Positions 1 to 6,924 of a DNA stretch of 14,523 bases are shown piece by piece. Under the pieces are notes generated by a model. That model saw only the letters and a program-made list of their open reading frames with translations. It was not told the origin of the DNA and ran no database searches. Source of the DNA: Equadaptatus sp045642025 (GTDB lineage: Bacteria > Synergistota > Synergistia > Synergistales > Synergistaceae). Made by a program: the position numbers and the translations under genes. The stretch lies in assembly GCA_045642025.1 (NCBI GenBank), contig JAZUIB010000043.1:1-14523 (forward strand), read 5' to 3'. Within the stretch, counting starts at the first letter, position 1. Each line of letters opens with the position of its first letter.

Positions 1-8
1 AGACAACA

Positions 9-44
9 GCGGATAAAGTCAGCTGCATACTGACTTTATGCCGC
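9..44. repeat. Imperfect inverted repeat (14-bp stem-loop)
   Basis: Positions 9-22 pair with 30-44: a perfect 10-bp core (ATAAAGTCAG/CTGACTTTAT), one bulged G at 40, then GCGG/CCGC. The loop is 7 nt. Neither side has a U-run, so it is not a canonical intrinsic terminator. It could be the end of a transcript from the left of the window, an RNA element of a leftward gene, or a protein site. The rest of 1-268 has no convincing coding sequence. Confidence 0.55.
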
Positions 45-45
45 A

Positions 46-62
46 TTGTGAAAAATTCACAA
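46..62. promoter_or_regulatory. 17-bp perfect palindrome, operator-like
   Basis: TTGTGAA-AAA-TTCACAA is a perfect 7-bp inverted repeat with a 3-bp centre. The half-site TTGTGAA is that of redox repressor Rex boxes, and TGTGA/TCACA is that of CRP/FNR-type sites. The centre is one base shorter than usual in either family, so the regulator is not assignable. It lies between a hairpin and phased A-tracts, and probably serves a gene outside the window on the left. Confidence 0.4.
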
Positions 63-80
63 AGTCAAAAATTGCAAATG

Positions 81-114
81 AAATGAAAAATAAATGAAAA
101 ACAAATGCAAAAAT
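81..114. repeat. Three phased A-tract repeats (period about 11 bp)
   Basis: Three tandem imperfect units (AAATGAAAAAT, AAATGAAAAAC, AAATGCAAAAAT) put A5 tracts about 11 bp apart. This spacing produces intrinsic DNA curvature. Such tracts often sit upstream of promoters or mark nucleoid-protein binding sites. No gene can be tied to them within the window. Confidence 0.45.
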
Positions 115-232
115 CAGGGGGTGTTTTCAAATACGGAGTGCTGTGAGCGGTATAATTGCAGATATGCGGCATAAAAATTTTCATTTTTTTGCGTTTTTTT
201 AGTAATTTTGTTGATTTTGTATATGGCTGTTA

Positions 233-260
233 AAAAACGGCGGCAAATGCCGCCGTTTTT
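233..260 (-). terminator. Intrinsic terminator of the hydE operon
   Basis: CGGCGGC-AAAT-GCCGCCG forms a perfect GC-rich 7-bp stem, flanked by A5 and T5 that extend it to 12 bp. It begins 8 nt beyond the stop codon of the leftward gene at 269-1318. Its symmetry means it should also stop rightward transcription entering from 1-230. Confidence 0.92.
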
Positions 261-268
261 GGGAGATG

Positions 269-1318
269 TTATTCGGTTGTTGGGTAGTAGATTCTGAGGT
301 GTGTTATTTTTTCAAGTGCTCTGTCCTGTTTGCCTGCTGTTTCTGGTATTTCCTGCCACGGACCTCCGTTTATTCGTACGCGTAGCGGTGATTGTCTGCC
401 TATTGTTGACCATAAATCCCAGAGTTCTTCTTTTTGGTCTCGGTTTACTCCGGGAATGAGGCTGTTGTCAAAGAGCGGAGAAGTGCCGCCCATAGGTGAT
501 TTTCCGTCTGCAGGGCCTATTATAAGCCATTGTGTTTGTGCCCACGCTCCCTGCATTTCTGTTGAGGTGAGAGCGTGATCCCACGGTATTATTTGAAATC
601 CGCCTATTGTTCCGATTTTTGATGTGCTGTAGTCGATTACTCCGGGGTGGTTTGCTCGGAGCATGCCTCTGCTTTGAAATTTTGTTCCTTGAAATCTGCC
701 GGTTCCAGCAAGCGGACGTATGACGCGGCCTATTATTACACAGCCTTTGTTGCCGAGTTCTATGACTCTGCCTCCGGGGCGGTTTTCTATTTCAACGTAG
801 TGTGTCTGGCAGTTTTCTTTTACTTTTATGACAAGTGTTTCGCCAGGCTGTATGAATTTTTCGGCGGAGAGTTTTCTTTCTTCTCCTGCTTCGTTTCTGA
901 GTACAACTTCTGTGCCTACAGGTGGAGTCCATGCGCCGAAGCAAGCTGTTCCTGCTTTTGCGGAGAGTATGAAAGATGTTCCTGCTTTTGCCGCAGGGGC
1001 TATTGTTTCTTGGGGTATTATGCTGATTGTTCTGCCGTGTCCTTTTTCAAATGAGACGAGTATGTGCAGAGCGTTGACAGCGGTTGCGCAGACAGCGCTT
1101 TCTTTGCCCCATGCGCTTGCCGTGTAGGCAGGGTAGCGTGTAGCAGAGGGAATTTTTATGACTTTGCCTATTTCTGTCGGCGCGTATCCTTCTCGTACCG
1201 CAACGGCTTTTGCCCCTTTTTGGAATGGTATGCGTATTTCAAATTCTGCCGCATGGAGCGTAGTTGCGGTAAGTGTTATTATTAGGGCTGCAATTGCTGT
1301 TATGCGTATGTTTTTCAT
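269..1318 (-). CDS. Secreted protein of unknown function, coupled to hydE
   Basis: A 349-residue protein whose family I do not recognise. The N-terminus is a clear Sec signal peptide: basic start (MKNIR), a hydrophobic stretch around residues 6-20, and a likely signal peptidase I cleavage after LHA (about residue 23). No lipobox or later membrane segment is seen, so the product should be periplasmic or extracellular. The mature part holds four cysteines (about 77, 126, 170, 193), enough for two disulfides. The region of roughly residues 193-250 is rich in Gly, Pro and aromatics (GRVIRPLAGTGRF, RANHPGVIDYS, GGFQIIPWDHA) and looks like the conserved core. The start overlaps the hydE stop by ATGA with GGAAGTG upstream, so translation is probably coupled. 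The gene ends just before a strong terminator and is the last of the tRNA-Leu-hydE unit. A link to hydrogenase function is only inferred from position. Confidence 0.85.
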   Translation of the reverse strand: MKNIRITAIAALIITLTATTLHAAEFEIRIPFQKGAKAVAVREGYAPTEIGKVIKIPSATRYPAYTASAWGKESAVCATAVNALHILVSFEKGHGRTISIIPQETIAPAAKAGTSFILSAKAGTACFGAWTPPVGTEVVLRNEAGEERKLSAEKFIQPGETLVIKVKENCQTHYVEIENRPGGRVIELGNKGCVIIGRVIRPLAGTGRFQGTKFQSRGMLRANHPGVIDYSTSKIGTIGGFQIIPWDHALTSTEMQGAWAQTQWLIIGPADGKSPMGGTSPLFDNSLIPGVNRDQKEELWDLWSTIGRQSPLRVRINGGPWQEIPETAGKQDRALEKITHLRIYYPTTE

Positions 1319-2415
1319 TCCATCACTTCCGTGTGTTTTATGGGAGATGTTGTTTGCTGCTGCTGAAATTCTTTGTGGTCGCCTCTGTCTGTTACTATTT
1401 CAAAGCCTTGTTCTGTGATGTCTGCTTTGAGTGTGTCTATGTCTGTATCTGTTTTCCCGTCGTATATTCTGTATTCTGTTTTTGCTGTTTCTGGTGATAT
1501 ATTGGGCATTATTACGTTTGCTCCGGCAAAGAAGGCAGATATTCTGCAGTCTTCCGAAATGCTGCCTAAAGCGGTTGTCGCCGGTATCATGGCATCAGGA
1601 AGCATTAGGCGCAGCATGCTTATTACGCGAAGTGTTAAGTCGGCGCTGCCGTCTGGGAAGTTTTTGAACGGTGTGCGGCTGTTTGCTATAAAGGGGCCTA
1701 TGCCCACCATCTGCGGGTTGATGGATTTTATGTATTTCATTTCTCCTATTATGTCTTGGACTGTCTGATAGGGTGAATCTATCATAAAGCCAGCGCCAAC
1801 TTGATAACCGATTTCTTTGAGGTCGCTGAGGCATTGCAGGCGTTTTTGGCAGGACATTTCTTTTGGGTGCAGCTGCATGTAGTATTCGGGATGAGAAGAT
1901 TCTTGCCGCAACAGATATCTGTCAGCGCCTGCGTCATAGTAGCGCTGATAGCTTTGTTTTGTTTTTTCGCCGATTGAAAGTGTTACCGCGCAGTCGGAAA
2001 ATCGCGTTTTTATTGAAGTTATAATGTCGCAGATTATATCGTCTGTGAAATACGGGTCTTCGCCGCTTTGCAGTACGAAGGTTCTTGCGCCTTTTTGGTA
2101 GCCGTATTCGCAGCTTTTGATTATTTCTTCTTTTGTGAGGCGGAAGCGTTTAAGCTCTGTGTTTCCAGCGCGTAGTCCGCAGTAGTAGCAGTTGTTTTTG
2201 CAGTAGTTGGAGAATTCGATCAGTCCGCGCAGATATATGCGTCTGCCGAAGTGTGCCAGTGTAACTTTGTGTGCTGTCACGTACAGCAACTGGTGAAGTT
2301 CGGGGTCTTCACATGAAAGAAGCGCCTTGAAGTCTCTGTCATACTTTAAGGTTTTTGTTTGTTCGAGCTGCTGAATAAGGCTGACAAGGTCTTGTATAGT
2401 GTATTCGAAGTCCAT
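1315..2415 (-). CDS. hydE: [FeFe]-hydrogenase H-cluster radical SAM maturase HydE
   Basis: A 366-residue radical SAM protein. The cluster motif is Cys72-x3-Cys76-x2-Cys79 (YCKNNCYYCGLR). HydE-type signatures follow: FVLQSGEDPY, TLSIGE, RYLLRQES, GIGPFI, IPATTALGS and GANVIMPNISP. These separate it from the related PylB and BioB. HydE acts in the cytoplasm, with HydF and HydG, to build the dithiomethylamine-bridged diiron subcluster of [FeFe] hydrogenase. The C-terminal region lacks the extra cysteines that bind the second, non-essential cluster in some HydE proteins. I place the start at 2415 because AGAGG lies about 8 nt upstream. The frame stays open further upstream only by reading through the tRNA-Leu gene. 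hydG, hydF and hydrogenase genes are not in the window, so hydE is separated from its partners here. Confidence 0.93.
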   Translation of the reverse strand: MDFEYTIQDLVSLIQQLEQTKTLKYDRDFKALLSCEDPELHQLLYVTAHKVTLAHFGRRIYLRGLIEFSNYCKNNCYYCGLRAGNTELKRFRLTKEEIIKSCEYGYQKGARTFVLQSGEDPYFTDDIICDIITSIKTRFSDCAVTLSIGEKTKQSYQRYYDAGADRYLLRQESSHPEYYMQLHPKEMSCQKRLQCLSDLKEIGYQVGAGFMIDSPYQTVQDIIGEMKYIKSINPQMVGIGPFIANSRTPFKNFPDGSADLTLRVISMLRLMLPDAMIPATTALGSISEDCRISAFFAGANVIMPNISPETAKTEYRIYDGKTDTDIDTLKADITEQGFEIVTDRGDHKEFQQQQTTSPIKHTEVME

Positions 2416-2429
2416 AAAATTAACCTCTT

Positions 2430-2513
2430 TGGTGCGAGAGAGGGGACTTGAACCCCTACGCCGAAGGCACAAGATCCTAAGTCTTGCGTGTATACCAGTT
2501 TCACCACTCTCGC
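2430..2513 (-). tRNA. tRNA-Leu (anticodon UAG)
   Basis: Read leftward, the gene has a 7-bp acceptor stem (GCGAGAG/CTCTCGC), discriminator A and an encoded CCA. The anticodon stem is CAAGA/TCTTG with loop CTTAGGA, giving anticodon UAG for CUN leucine codons. It has the long class II variable arm (GCC-TTC-GGC) and a T-arm AGGGG-TTCAAGT-CCCCT. The 84-nt length including CCA fits tRNA-Leu. It lies 14 nt upstream of the hydE start codon on the same strand, so a shared precursor transcript is likely. Confidence 0.97.
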
Positions 2514-2526
2514 ACAACTGCTATAA

Positions 2527-2555
2527 ATTTTACCCTTATTTTTATTATACTGCAA
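2527..2555 (-). promoter_or_regulatory. Candidate promoter for tRNA-Leu-hydE
   Basis: On the minus strand TTGCAG (2550-2555), a 17-bp spacer and TAAAAT (2527-2532) lie just upstream of the tRNA 5' end at 2513. A second TATAAT box occurs at 2544-2549 but has no good -35. Either box could start the transcript, and the choice is uncertain. Confidence 0.45.
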
Positions 2556-2667
2556 CAATTTATATTTTTGTGATAGTATTAGAGGCGGAAGTGCAGCATT
2601 GCCGTTAAAGTCCTGCAGCCTGCGCTTGTTGCCGTTACGCTCTGTATTTTCTGTGGTCTTTTGTTTT

Positions 2668-2695
2668 TTGGACGGCAGGAGTTAAGCGGTATAAT
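2668..2695 (+). promoter_or_regulatory. Promoter of the acpS operon
   Basis: A perfect TATAAT (2690-2695) is preceded at 16 bp by TTGGAC (2668-2673), a partial -35 match. Initiation would fall near 2702, leaving about 19 nt of leader that contains the acpS ribosome binding site AGAGAGG (2707-2713). The 2560-2667 stretch to the left holds no other clear feature. Confidence 0.65.
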
Positions 2696-2720
2696 GTTGA
2701 CAGTTGAGAGAGGTATATAT

Positions 2721-3074
2721 GTGATAAAGGGCATCGGAATTGATTTGTGCAGTATAAGCAGAATGAAGTCCGCCGTTGAAAGGAAAGGTTTTACGGAAAG
2801 GGTATTTTCTGCTGAGGAGATTGAGTATGCGGAAAATTCGGCGTGTCCGGAAGAACACTACGCAGCTTCTTTTGCCGCGCGTGAAGCTCTTGCCAAGGCT
2901 TTGAAATGCGGTTTGTGGAAGCTCGGTGTGAATGATGTTTTTGTAAAACGCACAGAAAATGGTCCTGAATTTGTGTTAAATAAGCAGCTGCCTGACGGTG
3001 TTTCGAGAGTTTTTCTTTCTCTTTCCCACGAAAATGACTGCGCGGCTGCGTTTGTTGTTGCAGAGGGTGAGTAG
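2721..3074 (+). CDS. acpS: Holo-[acyl-carrier-protein] synthase AcpS
   Basis: A 117-residue 4'-phosphopantetheinyl transferase, the usual length for AcpS. It moves the phosphopantetheine arm of CoA to the active serine of acyl carrier protein and so activates fatty-acid synthesis in the cytoplasm. Seen directly: the N-terminal GIGIDL with metal-binding Asp8, the FAAREALAKAL helix with Glu55 and Lys59, and the C-terminal SLSHENDCAAAFVV strand. I chose GTG at 2721 as start because AGAGAGG lies 7 nt upstream and the product then begins at the usual family position. An upstream extension is open but would overlap the promoter. It is the first gene of the rightward operon and its TAG stop abuts the nnrD ATG. 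Pairing of acpS with a YjeF/NnrD-type gene is common in Firmicutes and related groups. Confidence 0.93.
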   Translation: MIKGIGIDLCSISRMKSAVERKGFTERVFSAEEIEYAENSACPEEHYAASFAAREALAKALKCGLWKLGVNDVFVKRTENGPEFVLNKQLPDGVSRVFLSLSHENDCAAAFVVAEGE

Positions 3075-3926
3075 ATGACAACTGTTACTGAGTACGGAAA
3101 AGACAGACTTCACGCATTGCTTCCGTCGCTTGCTGATGATATCCACAAAGGAAACCGTGGGGGAGTTTTCGTCTGCGGCGGCAGTTTTAATTACAGAGGC
3201 GCGCCTATGCTTGCGGCTCTCGGCGCTCTTCGCGCAGGCGCAGGTTATGTTGTGCTTGCCATACCTGATTTTATGGCAGACAGTGCCGCCTCATTTTTGC
3301 CTGAGGCAATTATTGCGCCGGTTAAAAGCCTTAACGGAGTTTTGAGCGCTGAGTCGCTGTTCAGAGCTGTAAATCAATGGGAGAAACGCTGCAGCGCAGC
3401 GATTTTCGGCCCAGGAATCAGCAGAGAGAATAGACTTGGCAAAACTCTTGAGAGATTTGCGGCTTTATGGCATAAGCCTTTGATACTTGATGCCGACGCT
3501 TTGTGGTTTCTTCCCGATTATTCTTTAAGAGGCTGTAATATCGCTGTTACGCCTCATGCCGGAGAAGCCGCGCATATTCTCGATTTGTCTGCAGATGAGG
3601 TGCAGGCAGACAGGCAGAGGGCAGTTTTAATGCTTGCAGCAAAATATGGAACTGCGTTGCTTAAAGGTAAAAATACACTAGTCGCTTCAGGCGGCGATAT
3701 ACGCAAAATTATGGCAGGTTCTGCAGCTTTGGCTATTCCGGGCTCTGGAGATGTTTTGAGCGGTGTTATCAGCGCGTTTGCCGCATCTGGAATGAATATT
3801 TTTGATGCCCTTACGGCGGCTGCACTTGCACACGCTGCTGCCGGAGAAGTGCTTGAGGCTAAATACGGTCTTCGCGGCGCTCTTGCGCGCGAAATTGCAG
3901 AGGTGCTGCCCTGTGTACTCAAGTAA
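3075..3926 (+). CDS. nnrD: ADP-dependent NAD(P)H-hydrate dehydratase (NnrD)
   Basis: A 283-residue protein of the ribokinase-like YjeF C-terminal family. It dehydrates the damaged cofactors NADHX and NADPHX back to NADH and NADPH, in the cytoplasm. Seen: the N-terminal block KGNRGGVFVCGGSFNYRGAP (residues 25-44), LILDADAL, the TPHAGE segment, LLKGKNTLVA, and PGSGDVLSG with the catalytic-type Asp226. The stretch before PGSGD reads AGSAALAI where many homologues have GNPGMATG, a mild deviation in the nucleotide-binding loop. Most bacterial homologues are fused to an N-terminal NAD(P)HX epimerase domain. This protein is the dehydratase alone, so the epimerase is either elsewhere or missing. The ATG directly follows the acpS stop, and the 3' end overlaps tsaE by 14 bases. 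Confidence 0.9.
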   Translation: MTTVTEYGKDRLHALLPSLADDIHKGNRGGVFVCGGSFNYRGAPMLAALGALRAGAGYVVLAIPDFMADSAASFLPEAIIAPVKSLNGVLSAESLFRAVNQWEKRCSAAIFGPGISRENRLGKTLERFAALWHKPLILDADALWFLPDYSLRGCNIAVTPHAGEAAHILDLSADEVQADRQRAVLMLAAKYGTALLKGKNTLVASGGDIRKIMAGSAALAIPGSGDVLSGVISAFAASGMNIFDALTAAALAHAAAGEVLEAKYGLRGALAREIAEVLPCVLK

Positions 3927-4377
3927 ATTGCAGCTGAAGAGCAGCAGCGAACAGGAGACGTTTGAGTTTGGCAGACGTCTCGGCAGTATTGCGTACGGCG
4001 GACTTGCCATTTTGCTTTACGGAGGCCTCGGCATGGGGAAAACGCGGCTTACGCAGGGTATTGGGAATGCTCTTGGCGCAAACAAAATCAAGAGCCCCAC
4101 GTTTATCCTTGTCAATGAATATGACACTCTGCCGCCGCTTATCCACGCTGACCTTTACAGACTGGAAACAGAACGTGAGGCGGATAGTCTTGCACTTGAA
4201 GATTATCTTGATGACGGCTGTCTGCTCGTTGTCGAATGGTCGGAGCATTGGAAAAATATACCTGTTCGTGACGTGCTTAAAATCACTTTTGAACAGACAG
4301 ACGAAAACGGCCGTCTTTTAACGTTTGAAGCGCTTGGAGACAGAGTGGAAGAGCTTTTGCGCAAATTTGCTGAATAA
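3913..4377 (+). CDS. tsaE: t6A biosynthesis ATPase TsaE
   Basis: A 154-residue P-loop ATPase. TsaE works with TsaB and TsaD to place threonylcarbamoyl on A37 of ANN-decoding tRNAs. Seen: the Walker A segment GGLGMGKT (residues 37-44), the family motif SPTFILVNEY, HADLYRLE, and the C-terminal VEWSEHW. The start is taken as GTG 3913, with AGAGGTG 7 nt upstream inside nnrD, giving a 14-base overlap. A TTG at 3928 is the only close alternative and has a poorer ribosome site. It is followed 12 nt later by tsaB, its functional partner. The essential tsaD is not in the window. Confidence 0.92.
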   Translation: MYSSKLQLKSSSEQETFEFGRRLGSIAYGGLAILLYGGLGMGKTRLTQGIGNALGANKIKSPTFILVNEYDTLPPLIHADLYRLETEREADSLALEDYLDDGCLLVVEWSEHWKNIPVRDVLKITFEQTDENGRLLTFEALGDRVEELLRKFAE

Positions 4378-4389
4378 AGGAATAAGACA

Positions 4390-5055
4390 ATGGTTATTCT
4401 TGGAATTGACACAACTACAAAATGGACCTGTACGGCGGTCAGCGAAAACGGGTGTGTGCTTGCACACTCTGAACAGATGCTTGGCAAAAAACAGTCTGAG
4501 GCTCTGCCTGAGGCTGTTGATATTGTTATGAACGCAGCAGGCAAAACGCTTTGTGAGATAGATTTTATTTGTACAGCTACCGGCCCTGGTTACTACACAG
4601 GCATTCGCGCGGGAATAGCTTATGCAGCCGCGCTTGCTAAGGCTGCATCCAAAAGGGTAATTCAGGTGTCAACGCTTGAAACGCTTGCTTTTGATTTTTG
4701 TAAAAATGACGGTATTTATGCGCCGCTGCTTAAGGCGCGCGGAGATGCCGTTTATGCCGCGGTTTACAAGGCTGAAAACGGAAATGTATCGTCACTGCTT
4801 GAGCCCTGTTTTATGGCGGCCGTAGATTTCGCGCATAAACTGAATGAGTTGCCTGAGGCTGTTTTGATTGGTTCAGACGTATGTTTGTATGAAGACCTTG
4901 CGGCACTTTCCAACGCAAAGGCAGAGCGTGAGTATGCGCCTGACGGTGCGATTGCCCTTGTGGGTGAAAAATATGCCGATACAGCTGTTCTGCCCGAGGA
5001 AGTTCGCGGAAATTATTTGAGAGAGCCTGATATCGGCCCTTCAAAGAATAAATAA
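4390..5055 (+). CDS. tsaB: t6A biosynthesis protein TsaB
   Basis: A 221-residue member of the ASKHA fold. TsaB is the non-catalytic partner that binds and activates TsaD during t6A37 formation on tRNA. Seen: the N-terminal LGIDTTT strand, GQ-like spacing to the SEALPEAVD helix, and TGPGYYTGIRAG (about residues 64-75), a variant of the common GPGSFTGLR motif. The length matches the bacterial family (about 220-235). AAGGA overlapping the tsaE stop region, 8 nt before the ATG, supports the start. The gene follows tsaE in the conserved tsaE-tsaB order and is separated by one base from the rRNA methyltransferase gene. Confidence 0.93.
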   Translation: MVILGIDTTTKWTCTAVSENGCVLAHSEQMLGKKQSEALPEAVDIVMNAAGKTLCEIDFICTATGPGYYTGIRAGIAYAAALAKAASKRVIQVSTLETLAFDFCKNDGIYAPLLKARGDAVYAAVYKAENGNVSSLLEPCFMAAVDFAHKLNELPEAVLIGSDVCLYEDLAALSNAKAEREYAPDGAIALVGEKYADTAVLPEEVRGNYLREPDIGPSKNK

Positions 5056-5056
5056 T

Positions 5057-6421
5057 ATGTTGCAGGGTGATATTTTAGAAGTAAGTATAACGGGGCTTAA
5101 TAACGAGGGAGAAGGCATTGCGCGTGTCGGCGAAAATGATTTTGTCCTGTTTGTTCCGGATGCTTTGCCTGGCGAAAAGGTGTCGGCAAGAATTGTGACG
5201 CTCAAGAAAAAATATGGCATAGCAAAGGTACTGAAGCGCTTTAACGATTCTCCGGACAGAATTAAACCGCGCTGCGCAGATTTCGGAAAATGCGGCGGCT
5301 GTCAGCTGCAGCACATAAATTACGCGGCACAGCTGAAGCTTAAAACGCAGACTGTTTATGACGCTCTTTCACGCATAGGAGGAATTGAAAATCCGCCTGT
5401 TTTTGACTGTGCAGCATCTCCTTCCGAATGGCATTACAGAAATAAAGCCTCTCTTCCTGCGCAAAAAGATTTCAAAAGCCGTTTTAAACTTGGCTTTTAT
5501 AAAAAACGCAGTCATGATGTTGTAGAATTTAAAGCGTGTCCGGTGCTTTTTTCTGAAATTGAACGCGAAATTCTCCTTTTGAAACAGTATTTTGAAGACA
5601 GAAAATTCAACGGGTATGATGAAAAACAGCCGAAAAATGCCGGCAACTTTATACGGCACATTGTATTGCGCTTTGCAAAATTCAGCGGCGAATTTATTGG
5701 CAGTGTCGTAGTCAACCGTTTTCCTAATGAAAAAGAAAAGGCTGCCCTTGCCGCGATCGAACGTATTTCAGCTCTCAGCGGCCTTGTATTGAACAAGAAT
5801 GACGCGCAGGGTAATTTTATCTGGGGCGGTGTCTTTCGCCGCATATTCGGCAGACAGGAGCTCAAAGAGACGTTTGAAAAGTTCAGCTTTGTGTCTGAAA
5901 TTTCTTCCTTCTTTCAAATAAACAGCGAACAGGCTTTGAATTTGTATAAATATACGGCTGAAAAAGCCAAGGAATGCCGCGCGGAAAATATCCTTGAGCT
6001 TTATGCGGGCACAGGCACTTTGAGCTGTTTTCTTGCTGAAAACGCAAAAAAGGTTGCCGCGGTTGAAAGCTGGCGCGCGGCGTCAAAATATATTGCGTGC
6101 AACGCTAAACTGAATAATCTTGACAATATCGCTGTTTATGAAGATACGGCTGAAAAAATCTCCGCTGAACTTTCAGATGAGAAATTTGACGCTATAGTTC
6201 TTGATCCGCCTCGTACAGGGTGTGACAAAACTGTTCTTAACGCAATTCTAAAAATTTCACCGCGCAATATAATTTACGTTTCCTGTAATCCTACGACCTT
6301 TGCCAGAGACTGCAGAATCCTTATCGAAAGCGGTAAATATAAACTTGTGTCTGCCCAGCCCTTTGACATGTTCCCGCAGACAGGGCACGTTGAAACGGTG
6401 GCTGTTTTAACAAGTTGTTAA
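5057..6421 (+). CDS. rlmD: 23S rRNA (uracil-5-)-methyltransferase, RlmD/RumA family
   Basis: A 454-residue SAM-dependent RNA m5U methyltransferase. An N-terminal TRAM RNA-binding domain occupies about residues 1-58. A [4Fe-4S] cluster is predicted from Cys73-x5-Cys79-x2-Cys82 and Cys161, the RlmD/RumA spacing. The C-terminal Rossmann domain has LELYAGTGTL for SAM, DPPRTG (from Asp383), the nucleophile Cys410 in VSCNPTTFARD, and Glu446 in GHVET. These give methylation of a uridine in 23S rRNA, most likely the U1939 position. RlmCD-type dual specificity (U747 and U1939) as in Gram-positives cannot be excluded. The ATG lies one base after the tsaB stop with little Shine-Dalgarno sequence, so translation probably depends on ribosomes finishing tsaB. 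Confidence 0.88.
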   Translation: MLQGDILEVSITGLNNEGEGIARVGENDFVLFVPDALPGEKVSARIVTLKKKYGIAKVLKRFNDSPDRIKPRCADFGKCGGCQLQHINYAAQLKLKTQTVYDALSRIGGIENPPVFDCAASPSEWHYRNKASLPAQKDFKSRFKLGFYKKRSHDVVEFKACPVLFSEIEREILLLKQYFEDRKFNGYDEKQPKNAGNFIRHIVLRFAKFSGEFIGSVVVNRFPNEKEKAALAAIERISALSGLVLNKNDAQGNFIWGGVFRRIFGRQELKETFEKFSFVSEISSFFQINSEQALNLYKYTAEKAKECRAENILELYAGTGTLSCFLAENAKKVAAVESWRAASKYIACNAKLNNLDNIAVYEDTAEKISAELSDEKFDAIVLDPPRTGCDKTVLNAILKISPRNIIYVSCNPTTFARDCRILIESGKYKLVSAQPFDMFPQTGHVETVAVLTSC

Positions 6422-6432
6422 TTTGGTAATTT

Positions 6433-6924
6433 ATGATCTTGGCAGAAACAAAGGCTTTGCTTCAAACAGACAGATTGAACATAAGTATCGCATCTGACGA
6501 GGAAATGCGTTTGCTTATTGAAAAGCAGGCAGATGAGGAAATGAATGCAGCTTACAGAGAGATGCTTTCAGAATGTACGGCACATCCTGAACAGCGGCAA
6601 TGGTATGCTGTTTGGGTTATCAGATTAAAATCGGGAGAAGCTATAGGTGAATATTGTTTTAAAGGATTATCGGATGGGTGTGTGGAAATCGGCTATGGAA
6701 TTATGCCGCAGTATTGCGGCAAGGGTTACACAACAGAGGCTGTAATTGTGGTTGTAAAATGGGCATCTGCTCAGCCCGGGGTAACACGAGTTGAAGCCGA
6801 AACCGAGTGTGATAATATCGCGTCTCGAAGAGTGCTTGAAAAATCCGGTTTTATTCCTACAGGGAAAGATGGAGAAAAAGGTCCTCGATTTGTTTGGAAA
6901 GGTTTTGTGTCAAAAAACAGATAA
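6433..6924 (+). CDS. GNAT-family N-acetyltransferase (RimJ/RimL-like)
   Basis: A 163-residue single-domain GNAT protein. Seen: N-terminal LQTDRLNI, typical of RimJ/RimL-like members, VEIGYGIMPQYCGKGYTTEA (residues 84-103) containing the Q-x-x-G-x-G/A acetyl-CoA pyrophosphate loop, and the C-terminal ECDNIASRRVLEKSGF. Together these define an acetyl-CoA-dependent N-acyl transfer to an amine. The acceptor, whether a protein N-terminus, an antibiotic or a small metabolite, cannot be told from sequence. The start ATG is 11 bases after the rRNA methyltransferase stop and lacks a good Shine-Dalgarno. The 3' end overlaps the next gene by 56 bases, so the two are likely co-expressed. Confidence 0.88.
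   Translation: MILAETKALLQTDRLNISIASDEEMRLLIEKQADEEMNAAYREMLSECTAHPEQRQWYAVWVIRLKSGEAIGEYCFKGLSDGCVEIGYGIMPQYCGKGYTTEAVIVVVKWASAQPGVTRVEAETECDNIASRRVLEKSGFIPTGKDGEKGPRFVWKGFVSKNR

Noticed and set aside
330..1497. Several rightward open frames opposite the secreted protein and hydE
   Set aside because: They are antisense to well-supported genes, low in complexity, rich in Cys, Phe and Tyr from reversed codon bias, and lack ribosome sites.
1315..2415. Radical SAM protein as PylB (pyrrolysine pathway) rather than HydE
   Set aside because: The TLSIGE, GIGPFI and IPATTALGS signatures fit HydE, and no other pylBCDST genes are near.
2416..2517. N-terminal extension of hydE by 34 residues
   Set aside because: The extension is the tRNA-Leu gene read as protein. 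The ATG at 2415 has its own Shine-Dalgarno and the usual HydE N-terminus.
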